From Nematopogon swammerdamellus (Eukaryota > Arthropoda > Insecta > Lepidoptera > Adelidae), in contig OX336338.1 in assembly GCA_946902875.1 (NCBI GenBank), positions 7,493,971 through 7,557,970 of the forward strand: a stretch of 64,000 bases of DNA, in the 5' to 3' direction. Below are positions 52,900 through 63,874 of the stretch, piece after piece. The notes below the pieces were generated by a model. It was not told the DNA's origin. It saw only the letters and a list, made by a program, of their open reading frames with translations, and did not search any database. Every line of letters starts with the position of its first letter. Position 1 is the first letter of the stretch. A program made the translations under genes and the position numbers.

Positions 52900-53990
52900 A
52901 ATTGAATTCTGTTCTGTGTGCCTAATTTCTTCGATTTTGACCACATCATTCAACATTCATTAAATAACATTTTAAATATTTTAACTAATTTTACACAAGC
53001 TTCGCTACCAATAAGTTACGGAGGTTTGGGCATTAGAAAATTGATTGATATTTGCACAACCGGCATACTTCGTCATCCGTTCACAGCACCCGCACTCTCT
53101 GTACAGACATTCTCGTTAAAACCAAACAGAACACCGAGGAGCCAATGATCAGTGAAACAGAGGCTTTTCAGATCTGGAAGAATTTATCCTCGTGCACCGA
53201 TGCTCCCAGCGAACCTAATAGTCAGAAAATATGGGATAAACCCGTCATTGAAAAAATATTTGAATCACTGGAAAAAAACACCCGCAGACGAGGCGCGCCT
53301 TTTGGCGTTGAGTGAGAGAGAGTCCGCGTCCTGGTTGCATGCTATACCCTCACGAATACCCTCCGCATAGCCATCCCCTGCGTCTTGCCGCTAAAACAAA
53401 TGTTCTCCACAGGTGTGTATGTGGCGACACTGCTGACGAATTCGGGCAACACGGGTTATGCTGTCAGAAGAGCGCTGGTAGAATCCCACGTCACCATATG
53501 CTCAACGACATATTAAAAAGATCACTCGTATCAGCCGGCTTTCCCTTAACACTGGAGCCAGTGGGCCTATTCTGGGACGATGGTAAACGTCCAGATGGCA
53601 TGACCATCATCCCTTGGCGTGAGGGAAAGTCACTGGTGTGGGATGCTACCTGCGCCGATACTCTGTGCAGCAGTCACGTTAAGGCATGCTCGAAGCGCGC
53701 CGGCGGCGCAGCCGCTGAAACTGCAGCCCGCCACAAGCACACCAAATACAGTTCGGTGGCACACCAGCACATCTTCACCGCATTTTTGGTGGAGACGATG
53801 GGGACATAGGCTGAGGAGGCAAAGCGGCTCGCGAAAGACATCGGGATGTCCCTGTACGCTGCTTCAGGAGAACAACGTTCGCTCGAGTTTCTGAGGTAGC
53901 GTATCAGTTTGGCCATCCAGCGAGGAAACGACGCTAGCGTCCTCAAAACAGTGCCCACATCGTCACACCTGGAGGAGGGTTATTAAGTAG
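52900..53990 (+). pseudogene. Retroelement relic, RT end plus CCHC and nuclease-like domain (copy 2)
   Basis: 52920-53150 encodes ASLPISYGGLGIRKLIDI, a post-RT block. After frame changes, 53380-53800 encodes CVCGDTADEFGQHGLCC (a Cys/His cluster), RIPRHHMLNDILKRSLVSAG, GKRPDGMTIIPWREGKSLVW then DATCADTL. RPD...WDAT recalls a PD-(D/E)XK-type nuclease as in RLE LINEs. Near 53895 the frame resumes RISLAIQRGND. Several frameshifts: dead. Confidence 0.65.
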
Positions 53991-54082
53991 GTTATAGCTT
54001 TATGTTTTATTTTGTAATTAGCCAAATTTATATATTTGTTTTTCTTTGGTACAATAAATCATATATAACATTTTAACTACAA

Positions 54083-54360
54083 GCGTCAACGGTGATCGAT
54101 AGCTGGCGATAAGCGGTGAGTGGCCGAGTGGTCTGGGGGTCGGTATCTCTTGCGAGAGGTCGGAGGTTCGCATGCAACCAGCAGGTAAATTCTGATTTGA
54201 AAAAAATTACGTGCACACCTTCAACCACTGCTCCATGCATGATTCTGATTCTATGTAAAAGTGTAGGTGCACCGGGTTGACTGGATGAAATTATCCTAAG
54301 GGAATAAGCCGCCCTTGCCACGCATTAAGTGGCATAAAGTGCATTATTAATAGATGGCGT
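54083..54360 (+). mobile_element. tRNA-derived SINE
   Basis: AGTGGCCGAGTGGTCTGGGG (A box, Ser/Leu-tRNA type) and GAGGTTCGCATGCAACC (B box) about 40 nt apart, then TTACGTGCACACCTTCAACC and the tail ATTATCCTAAGGGAATAAGC. Too degraded for a working tRNA. Confidence 0.65.
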
Positions 54361-54749
54361 GAGGGATACGAAGGACTAAATATATAAATAGAATATAAGC
54401 TGTGACGAACGCAGGATACGTGCGAATGTGACAAGAAGGAATGCTCGATTTTACTTGCATTAAGAAAGAACCTACGGCTACGGAACCCTCTCTGTGTGAA
54501 GGACGTTCTCACTTAACATGTTTTTTTAAATTTGAAGCATCTAAAGTCTTCAGGGTTACCCATCTATTTAATTACCTAGCTACCTACTATTATTACTGAA
54601 TTCCAACAAAAGTTTTTCGTTAGATCAACTTTTTGTCGTAAACGTTAGTTACACGAGTACGCAGCATAAAAATTATACTAAAGGAAGACTCTGTTAATTT
54701 CGAGGTCGCATACGGTAAACGGTTTCCATATCAGTACCGACCTATACCT

Positions 54750-54860
54750 ATTTGTCAGGAAATTCGCAACCCCCACATACGACCGATTATCCATGGGCGT
54801 CGTTAGACACCGTATGGGTGGCTCGGCGCCACATGTCGAGCTTTCAATAAAAAATCAAGC
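54750..54860 (+). mobile_element. CR1-like LINE 3' tail
   Basis: CGCAACCCCCACATACGACC, CCATGGGCGTCGTTAGACAC, GTGGCTCGGCGCCACATGTC. Confidence 0.6.
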
Positions 54861-54973
54861 AGAAATAAACCTATATTATTTCTCCGTGGATAATCCGATG
54901 CTGAATCAGTAATGAAGGAAATATAAATATACGAGTACTTAATAGAAATTTGTTATCGCACACCAATCAGTTA

Positions 54974-55447
54974 TAGGGTGTTTCAGGATAGGGTTTCATA
55001 ACTTCAGGGTGCGAAAGGGGTCCATATTTGAAGACGTAAAGCTCTGAAACTTTTTCCCAGATTCAGTCATTTTATAGTACTTTTTGGTGAAAATCGTTTT
55101 ATCGAGCTTTGGTGGACGGTTAACGTAACCACCTTTATTAAAGAAAAAAAATAAAATGACTAACTTACATGCTTAACTAGTAGAATTGAACTGCATGTAG
55201 GTAAATTCCAAACACTTAAATTTAAATGACATCAAAATAAAAAGGGGACTGGACTAGGTCATTGCACTCCCTAGACCTAGACAGGACTGTTGCAAAATCT
55301 CACTGTCCATCGAGTTTTTATTGCAATTTTCAATTTTTGTATGAAAAACAAATGCGGAATTTCTATTTAAGTGATAAGGATTTTTTTCTTTTAATAATGA
55401 TTACTTTCTATTCCTGAAGTTTCTCAAGCCTATCCTGAAACACCCTG
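54974..55447. mobile_element. TA-flanked MITE (copy 2), 474 bp
   Basis: TAGGGTGTTTCAGGATAG / CTATCCTGAAACACCCTG with TA at 54972-54973 and 55448-55449; first base T where copy 1 has C. Reversed relative to copy 1. Confidence 0.75.
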
Positions 55448-55451
55448 TATA

Positions 55452-55624
55452 CAGTTCCCGGCAGCAAAAAAATGCGTGTTGAGCTTTAGAAAGAGACAAT
55501 CCGATTGTATAGCGTCGTCCCTGTCGCACAGAGACGTGCGAGTTGGTGCGACAGGGACGACGCTCTACACAACCGGATGGTCTCTTTCTAAAGCTCGTCA
55601 CGCATTATTTTCTGCCGGGAACTG
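55452..55624. mobile_element. Mariner-type MITE (copy 2) with TA duplication
   Basis: TIR CAGTTCCCGGCAGCA / TTCTGCCGGGAACTG, TA at 55450-55451 and 55625-55626. Arms carry GCGTCGTCCCTGTCGC / GCGACAGGGACGACGC. It starts right after copy 2 of the other MITE (TATA junction). Confidence 0.85.
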
Positions 55625-55774
55625 TACCTAATAGTAATTATAAGTCAATGGCATCAATGGACAGAATATAAAATCAAAACAAGACAACATCAAGAATAAT
55701 AACTACCACTGGGAGTGAATTGTTTTCTTCCAGTCAACCTTTGAAAGAAACTATATTATTTTCTAAGATTTTTT

Positions 55775-56168
55775 TTTAAATGGAAACTGGCACTGTTGTC
55801 TACATCACCTACTATATCCGTGATGTCCGCCAATAACACCTTGGTGAACTAGGTGCCATGTCAGTGCTTCCCTTCGGTCGTGCCGTCAACACTGTACTGT
55901 ACGGAAAAGACGACTATTTACATAGCTGTTTCAACCGAGGCTTCAACAGACCTTTCATTCAGTGCGGTGGTACCCACCCGGGCGGGTTAAACCCTACCAC
56001 CTAGTAAGGTAAGAGGGGATGAGGGACCAACAGTTTTACGTGGAATCCGAACCGCGGTAGGCCTCCAACGGTCGAGCGGTCACCCATCCATCGACTGACC
56101 GCGCCCAGGTGTGCTTATGATCCGACTGACAGTCGACCGACCGCACCACTGAGGTACCGAGGCTACAT
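55775..56168 (-). mobile_element. Complete tRNA/5S SINE, minus strand
   Basis: T-run at 55770, CACTGTTGTCTACATCACCT, body to GGGTTAAACCCTACCACCTA, then reversed B box, CGGTCACCCATCCATCGACT (5S part) and CACCACTGAGGTACCGAGGC (A box). The best complete copy outside the parvin gene. Confidence 0.72.
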
Positions 56169-56169
56169 T

Positions 56170-56400
56170 GCGCCGCGTCGCAGTAACTGAGCGGTGCGTT
56201 GTGCGGACGAGTGAAGTGGTGATTACAGGAGGTAGGCAGGAGTCAGATTGTATCAATTGGGATTGATTAGAGTCGGCATATCCCAACTGAAGGGGAACTG
56301 TTTGTGCTGCATCTCGTCTCCGCAGCTGTCCCCGCTACGCGCTACCGCTGACGCGCATCCCCCTTCGCCACGTCGCCGCCGCGCGCCGCACTTTTTCAAA
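56170..56400. other. GC-rich stretch of unknown role
   Basis: CpG-rich (CGCTACGCGCTACCGCTGAC, CGTCGCCGCCGCGCGCCGCA) between a SINE and a LINE tail. It could be a promoter or a relic; no conserved protein seen. Confidence 0.25.
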
Positions 56401-56404
56401 GCAT

Positions 56405-56720
56405 TTTTTTTTATTGAAAGTGCGACATAATATGTCGCCCCGCCAACCATAAGGGTCTAACGACGCCCATGGACATTCGGTCGTGTGCGGGCGTTGCGAA
56501 TGCCATGTCGACCTGACAGTGTGCCCATTCACGCCCCTCTTGAAGGACCCGAGACTGTACTTGGCGGCGTTGGCGGGAAATATAGGACATCCCTGCCATT
56601 TACAGAGTTTACGGGTTCTGCAGAGGAGAGATCTATTAGAACCGTTTGGTACGCATCCACGGTAAGTCCAGTCCAGCGTGTAGGGGCAATCCCTGCCCGA
56701 CGCGCGTGGTGCGGAGGTGG
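56405..56720 (-). mobile_element. CR1-like LINE 3' end
   Basis: ATTGAAAGTGCGACATAATA, AACGACGCCCATGGACATTC, TCACGCCCCTCTTGAAGGAC, TTTACGGGTTCTGCAGAGGA. Minus strand. Confidence 0.65.
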
Positions 56721-57339
56721 AAAGGGAACGGCGGGATCGCGTTTAACAGCTCCTCCGAGCACCCCTCATGGGACAAGCGATCGAACGTATATTATATTAC
56801 TATTTTATACGTTTAATAAAAATACAAGGTTTTACAAAAACTTCAAATTCTTTTTACTAAAGGCTCAACATTAATTTATAAACTAAATAAAAACTGTCTG
56901 CGCGACGAAGAGGTAAGTTTCCAGCGCATTGGCGCTTGGCCAGGCGAGTAGTGCAGAGCAGCAGAGGCCGTGCTAGAGGAGCAACACCACCCCATCTCGG
57001 AGAGCTTCCCTTCCTCCGGGCCGCAGCATGGCCGCTAGGCGGGGCGTCACTCTACGCAGCTCTAGGAAACGCAGCCTTACCGCGAGACGGATTCGGGGGG
57101 TTTGTTAAAATACCACGCTGGGTCACATAGGGGCCATGCATTCACCTTGTCTCGTGGTAATTCAAAATATTGTTTGAAAATAACTAATAAAACGCAGCGG
57201 CGAGCTGAGACACACAAAACAATCGCTTCGGTGCGTGGCGCGGACTGGCACTTTTCCTAATAACTTGACAGGCCACTGTTCAGTAACACCAAAACATTCA
57301 ACAGTGAAAATACAACCGTTAATGCTTCATCCACATTCA

Positions 57340-57790
57340 CATTGAAAAAAAATCACAGATCTCGTGCATTACACGACCTTCGAGGTACATTGAAAATGAA
57401 CTCAACAAAACGGAAGGGCGCTAGTCTGGGACGCAACATGCGTCGATACCGTCTGTGCCAGCAACCTCGCCCTATCGGCCATGAAGCCGCGTTCGGCCGC
57501 GGAGGCTGCAGCCAAAAGAAAGCACAAAAAATATGAAAACATCAGCCTGAATTATTGGTTTGTGGCTTTCGCGGTCGAAACCTTCGGCTCCTGGTCTGAG
57601 GAGGCGATAGCTTTTGCCCACGAGATAGGGTCGAGGATGTCTGCTGCCATAGGTCACCCCTCTTGCCTCACCTTCTTCCGCCAAAGGATAAGCCTGGCAA
57701 TTCAGAGGGGTAACGCGGCTGGCATCCTCGGCACAATCCCGGGGACAAATTTATTTTTTAAGTTAGTTTATTTCCTAAGTTAGTTTATAT
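57340..57790 (+). pseudogene. Retroelement C-terminal domain relic (copy 3)
   Basis: GGCGCTAGTCTGGGACGCAA encodes ALVWDATCVDTV; a shifted frame then gives KPRSAAEAAAKRKHKKYENI, FVAFAVETFGSWSEEAI and RISLAIQRGNAAGILGTIPG. At least one frameshift near 57480. Confidence 0.7.
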
Positions 57791-58005
57791 AATTTTTAGA
57801 TTAGTTAATTATTTTATAACTATGTTAATTTGAATTGAATAAACTGTTCTCGATATACTCAACAAAATAAAAAGTATTACATTTAATTATATATTATTTA
57901 TTATTTTTCAAAAACAAAAGCAGCTTAAAAAATGTAAACTAAAATTTTGACAGAAAAAGAGAAAAGCTTGACATTATGTCTAACTAAAGTAGGTATCAAA
58001 TTAAT

Positions 58006-58072
58006 AAAGGAAGCCATAGGAATATAACATGAGATATTTAATATCTCATGTTATATTCGTATGGCTTCCTTT
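58006..58072. repeat. Near-perfect hairpin, about 30-bp arms
   Basis: AAGGAAGCCATAGGAATATA mirrors TATATTCGTATGGCTTCCTT around the centre TATTTAATA. The right arm sequence recurs at 58177-58205 (CTATGGCTTCCTTCCGGCTC). Confidence 0.7.
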
Positions 58073-58859
58073 CAGCTCTATCATCAGGACCCTGGAAATC
58101 ATATATGACTAGAGTACTTGCGAAGACAAATCAACGAGCCCAAACACGATGGGCTTATCATGTGTAGTTTAGGAGTTCCTATGGCTTCCTTCCGGCTCCA
58201 TCATCAGAACCCAACTAACAAACTAACAAAGTCACCCGAGGATCTGCAGAGCCGTGATTTGATTTTTCACAATTTATTTCATACATTCGGATAATCTTCC
58301 TCGCTCTACGCTGTTGCACTTCCAAAAGTCGATTTCACACTCTCAGCGAAAATGGGAAAAATTTGAGGGACCATCTACAGCACGAACCATCATCGATAGA
58401 CGAATGCTTTTTTTTAATGTAGCCCAAAGTCCAAATCTAAATAGGGTTTTAAAATTTTTCGATATCACATTTAGTTGTTGAGATATAAAAGATTTAGTTC
58501 GAAAAAAAATAGATTTTTCACATTTTTGCATTAAAAAATTTTTTTTTTTACTTTTTGGAAAAATAACCATCTTGTAGCCGTAGTCGATACGCTTCTTTTG
58601 AGCCCTCAACCACTCGCGTAGCCCCAAAACTCTCAGCGAAAATGGGGGGCTATACTGAAGCGATCGAAAAAACATTTTCAATGTTAATAGCAAGTTGTGA
58701 CATTTGAAATTAGTCAAGATACCACGCATGGTCCCGTTCGAAGTGGGTTCAAAAGTGACCTAAATTCTGTCAAGTGGTAGATATGGATTAATACGTTCCC
58801 TTATAATGTCATTATTATTATTATTTAGTAATACAATGCCCTACAGACAGACACAGAGT

Positions 58860-59060
58860 CTACTGTTTGTACTGTTACAGTTGCTTGCTACCGAGACGGC
58901 GCGACGACACGCGGCGGCGACACTCCTCTCCGCAGCCACTTCCCTCCGCCCGGCCGCGTGCCAACTTCTCTCTCTCTGTGCCAAGTTCAAGTTCTCACTG
59001 TCTAGAGAACATTCGTTTCTGGTTTATTCCAAGTGTTCGAAATTGCAACGTAGCATGACA
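58860..59060. other. GC-rich stretch of unknown role
   Basis: ACGGCGCGACGACACGCGGC, CCGCCCGGCCGCGTGCCAAC. No conserved protein in any frame; candidate regulatory island within the large minus-strand upstream region. Confidence 0.25.
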
Positions 59061-59069
59061 TGTTAAGTT

Positions 59070-60480
59070 TTATATGAGTTTTATATTATGTTCCCATAGG
59101 TATAAACTATAAAGTATAAACGCATGTCGCATTGAATTGAAATCAGATTTACACCCAGATTCAGATCAGATGCAAAAGGTGGCTCGGATAAATTTACCCC
59201 ATTGCATTTTTTTTATGAATTAAGATAATCATAGTATGTTTGTACTCGTAAATATACTTATGGGTGTTAAGTAAGTATGATAAGCATTTGCTGTAATCAT
59301 AACTTGCTATCAAATTTACCACTGAAAAAATTATACCTACATGGAAAATTGTTTGGTGGCGCAGATAACCTATTACCACGATAACTTATGATTACCTACT
59401 TATTTGATTCTCCCACAATTTTGAGCTAACGATATTATAATTTCCGAGCCTCCGAATTTTTTAACTTGCTATTGTTTGAGTTTTGTTAGTGTAGGTAGGT
59501 AGGTACTGTGTTAATCTATAGAACGTTGCTAAAGACAAAAGACCAGGGACGCCACAACCGGGGGAAGAGGCTGGGCAAGATGCCCCCCTAAAATTTGGTT
59601 AGGGCCTCTCCCCAACCAAATAGCCGAGCAATAGTATTATTTTGCCCCCCTAAAATCTTTTAAGTATACCTATTATATATTATACTTACTTTATGTCTGT
59701 TAATTTAAAAAGAAAATACAGATATTTTATTGCTTCCATAATTTTTCCGGCCGCATTCGGCCAAGCACGTGCGTTGATTTTCAGACTAGACATTTTTTTG
59801 TTTTTGTAATTCTTGCCGGGGCGCCTTCGGCGTTCTGGTTGTGTATGTTAGTTGATTTAGCGAATTTCTTAACATAATTAATTTACGGTTTTCATATTAC
59901 AAGATAAATAAGAAAGGTAGGTTGTGTTTGTTGGTTGATGTTTTTGCGGGCGCCTTGGGGGCCAAGTATTATCATAATATATGTATGTTTTCCCCGCCGC
60001 CGTCGTCGCGTCGTCGTCGGCATGTGTACCGGGCCTCAAAATGTTCTTTGTTCCTGTGCAGGGCTATGGGAGTGGGATGGGATCGGATCTGACCAAATAT
60101 GGAAAATATGCTATATGACCTATTTTTATACCTTCATATTTATTAGTAGTAGTAGGTACATAGTAGATAAAGTTTGTGAGTAAGTGGTTCTAAGTATTGT
60201 CATCGCATCGCAGACCAGGCTTCCGATAACAAACTTATTATATTTATTAGCATGTTTCATGTGCATGTTTAAAATTTGTGCTAATCCTTTATTCTTATCT
60301 ATGTGAAGTAGAAACCTAAAAAAAAAAAAATTATTTCATACCTGGATGGACAAGTATGTACATATGTATGTATATATTTATGTGTACATAATATTCTATA
60401 TATTTTGTCATATGCATTTATTACATGTATAAGCTTCTTAATTTTTATATTAGTTAATTAAGTATTCTTATTATTATATT
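59070..60480. other. No gene recognised
   Basis: AT-rich sequence with a CCCCCCTAAAAT motif repeated at 59583 and 59646 and a CGCCGTCGTCGCG run at 59997. Nothing supported. Confidence 0.3.
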
Positions 60481-60847
60481 ATCAAATCTCAAACATCCAA
60501 AGGATGACTGTAAGAAATCTCTCTAAGGGATGAGTCCGCCTTTGCACCTTATGTAAATTTTCTAATGTACTTGTTACTGTTTCATGTTTACTGGAGCAAT
60601 AAAGCATTTTCTATCTATCTATCTATTCTTTATTCATCGTTCGTATGGTATGGCACTACACTTGAATTTAGTTTAACACGAAAATCACACGAAATGTGAT
60701 GATAATAGCCTATATAACTGGTGGAAATATGCAAAAACTGCAATCGAATAGATTGTGCCGTTTTTAAGTTATATATAAGTGAACCTACATTTATACACAC
60801 AGACAGACGGCAGACGTTGAATCTTATAATATAATAATATGTAGGGA

Positions 60848-60970
60848 TCATCATCATCATCATCATCATCCTGTATCGGTCCACTGCTGGACATAGGCCT
60901 CTCCCAAGGCACGCCACCACACGCGGTCTTCCGCTCTTCTCATCCATCCACTCCCGGCTACCTTTTTATG
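60848..60970 (-). mobile_element. RTE-like LINE 3' end
   Basis: CATCATCATCATCATCATCA tail, GTCCACTGCTGGACATAGGC, CTCTCCCAAGGCACGCCACC. The minus strand reads [20 protein letters not shown] as a shifted shadow of the ORF end. Confidence 0.6.
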
Positions 60971-61109
60971 TAGGGATAGGGAAAAGTAATTAATCAATGA
61001 AGTAGATATCGCAACTGGACAGTGTCATCGAACAGTTAACTGCTAATGATATCACTACCTACTCATTGTAAATAATATAAATAAACAACGCCCACTAACA
61101 CATTACGCT

Positions 61110-61470
61110 CCTTTTGGCGTCGGCGTCGCCATAATTGGATAAAAAAGTGAAATTACAAATTTTTAAAAACCCTGACCTAAAAAATGTCAAACATAATTTT
61201 CCTTTACTTACTTCAAGGCAAATATTTTTTATTGTTTTTTGGGTAAGGGTTTTTTTAATTGTAATTAAACTTTTATTTCAAGCTTTTCAAGAGACATAAT
61301 CTTTTGATTACTTGATTACTAACATAGCTAATAATAGCCATCGCGGTAAAATCAGATTTCTAATAAAAAACCGCACCCAAATCGGTCCATCCATTAAGAA
61401 GCTACGATGCCACAGACAGACTGAGGCGGCGTTATAAAGTTATAATACGCCTCCTTTTGCGTCGGCTATT
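61110..61470 (-). repeat. Interspersed repeat, reversed copy
   Basis: CTCCTTTTGGCGTCGGCGTC, CTAATAAAAAACCGCACCCA, ATCGGTCCATCCATTAAGAA. Same family as 44538-44835. Confidence 0.5.
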
Positions 61471-62561
61471 AAAATTTAGCTTCATTCGTGGACTATGCTT
61501 GTTGTTGTTGACTTGACTTTTACTTGAGGTATTTCCCCAAAGCATTATTCTTGTAAGACTCTAATTGATAAGCCAGCAGCGCAGCGCTGTTACATGTTTA
61601 CTTCGTTTTGAGCACTTGGAAACTTTAGAAAATCACTCGGTGAAAATAAAATTGTTGTATATTCAACTAAATTCACATTTTGTCATTCTCATAATGAATT
61701 CGGCAATTGACCACAACCATCCATTCCAAAACCTATCATGATCACGAAACCCCAAGTGCGAGTGAATAAATACAATTGTGTCTCCTTTGTAGTCGAGAAT
61801 AACTGGATTACATCGATCGGAGAAATTAGAGCATCGACGTGAAGTCTCTAATTAAATGAGATGAAAATGACCGCGAAAAGCGTTCGCACTCTTAACCTTG
61901 TACGTCCTTGGCCGTGTCCGTCTGTCCCGCTGCTTGTCCGAACTCTTGAAATACTTTAGTCCTCTAAACATAAATTGCACGCCTCAAGTAACCATTTTTC
62001 AAGTAATTTTTAAGCACAATTTCATTGTGACGAGTGCAGATCGAGAATGTGATATTAACACCACGCTTAAGTGTTAAGTTCTATGTATTATACCACTTTG
62101 GAAATTGCAGATCGGAATGTACTGGATTTTTCCGAGTCGACAGGCGAGTACACGTGTAGCAACCACGCTGCAGCCAGGTGATATCTGTTAACTAGTCTAT
62201 AATTAGTGTGAATACATAAAATCGATATTAGTGATTGTCCAAGTGCTAACTTTTCGAGACCAATGTGCAAACCAACTGAGAGTTATAAGATAGTAAGTAC
62301 CGTACACGCCGCATTCGTCAGTGACTTGATCGCAGAACGACCAGTACAAACCTTTGATAATGTTATCAAATCAAACCAATCATTTATTCATAATAATGTT
62401 CCATATTACAAGTGAAGTCACATATTATACCTATACAATATAATTTAATTATTATTTATTGTTAAGTCATATTTTGGCGTCAATCAGTATCGGCAGGGTT
62501 TTCGACGATATCCGTCAAGTACTCCTATTATTACGAGTACTACAATTATACATATATACAT

Positions 62562-62690
62562 ATCAAACACGCTGAATCCCGACAATCGGGGTAAGCAGAG
62601 CAATCGGTGTTGTGCTGCAAGAACTCTGGTAAATTACCGCACAACACCGACCACCACGTTTCGCAAAGTATTTGGACAAGATTCAATCTA
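62562..62690 (+). repeat. Palindromic-core interspersed repeat
   Basis: AAACACGCTGAATCCCGACA, ATCGGTGTTGTGCTGCAAGA, TTACCGCACAACACCGACCA. Confidence 0.6.
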
Positions 62691-62771
62691 AAATACTAAA
62701 ATAATAATAAATGAATGAATTAATTTTTATAATATATAAATGCTAATGCATGTAATAAAGTGTATATGTTA

Positions 62772-63113
62772 TGGATCAAGTGATTAATGGGGCATTATGC
62801 ATAATGTTATTTTTAGTTAGTTTTTTTTTTAACCACTAAAACATTTACCCATACCACTTTCCTGTCAACCTCATACCTACGAACTAGGTCTAATAAACAT
62901 AGACATGGTCATCCCCGCGCCCGCGCCCGCGCCTTGCCGAATGTACCTAAATTATCAAATTGCCCGACGATAGCGTAGCAGTATTCATAATGACCAGACA
63001 CTATGATAAATAATGAAGTTTAAGTAATAATTAATCACTCGGCCCGATTTGACTTGCCATTATTCACAATGCCCGGGCATTATATATAATGCCCTCATTA
63101 ATCACTTGGTCCA
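62772..63113. mobile_element. TTA-flanked TIR MITE, 342 bp (PIF/Harbinger-like)
   Basis: TIR TGGATCAAGTGATTAATG / CATTAATCACTTGGTCCA; TTA at 62769-62771 and 63114-63116. Subterminal GCATTATGCATAATG / CATTATATATAATGCC. A 3-bp TTA duplication suits PIF/Harbinger. Confidence 0.7.
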
Positions 63114-63403
63114 TTACATATATAAATATAAATAAACTTCCGACTATAAATATAAATGCTGATTCGGCAACACTGACAGTCAAGTTTGACTCCCCAGAGT
63201 TCACTATACAGAGTTACAGCGCGCATTGTAGGTATAATCATTTTACATTACCTACTGAAAAGCTCATTAGCGTTTCTATTGTGAGATCCAAACCTTTCAT
63301 ATTAGTTTTCGACGTGCGCTAATGAGTCGTGGTTTAGTTTTGCATCGATACATTAGCGTGACCACTGTTTCGCATCTTTACCGAAAGTGACGTATATTGC
63401 TTT

Positions 63404-63789
63404 TAGTGTCCGACCGAATATTCCGTTTCGGCTTTCGGCTTTCGGCCTTTCGGCCAATATTTGCAACATTCGGCAAACTTACGGTTTCGGCCGAAAGTAG
63501 TGGTCACTTTCGGCCCAACCGAAAGTTATTTATTAGACAGACAAACCGACATACCGCGCGCATGCGACGCGACGCGAACGCCGCGACGCGATTACGCGAT
63601 TGGCGGATTTGGCGGCCGGCGCGCAGGCACACACTGCCATAATACTTAAATACCATACATACATTCGGCTACGGCTTTCGGTTTCGGCTTTCGGCTTCGG
63701 CTTTCGGCTTTCTGCCGAAAGTAGAATTTTTCCGAAATTCGGCTACGGCTTTCGGCCGAAAGTGAAAGTACACTTTCGGTCGGACACTA
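63404..63789. mobile_element. hAT-type MITE with 8-bp duplication, TTCGGC-rich
   Basis: TIR TAGTGTCCGACCGAA / TTCGGTCGGACACTA; ATTGCTTT repeated exactly at 63396-63403 and 63790-63797. The interior is built of CTTTCGG / CCGAAAG words in both orientations plus a CpG-rich core (GCATGCGACGCGACGCGAAC). 386 bp. Confidence 0.88.
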
Positions 63790-63874
63790 ATTGCTTTAAG
63801 TGCTACGAAGAAATAATTTTAGTATATAGGTACGATGTTAGAAATAACCTAAAGCACGCGGTGCTCAAGTAAGT

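Noticed and set aside
54110..54185. A functional tRNA-Ser or tRNA-Leu gene
   Set aside because: A and B boxes are recognisable but acceptor and anticodon arms do not pair, and a SINE body follows.
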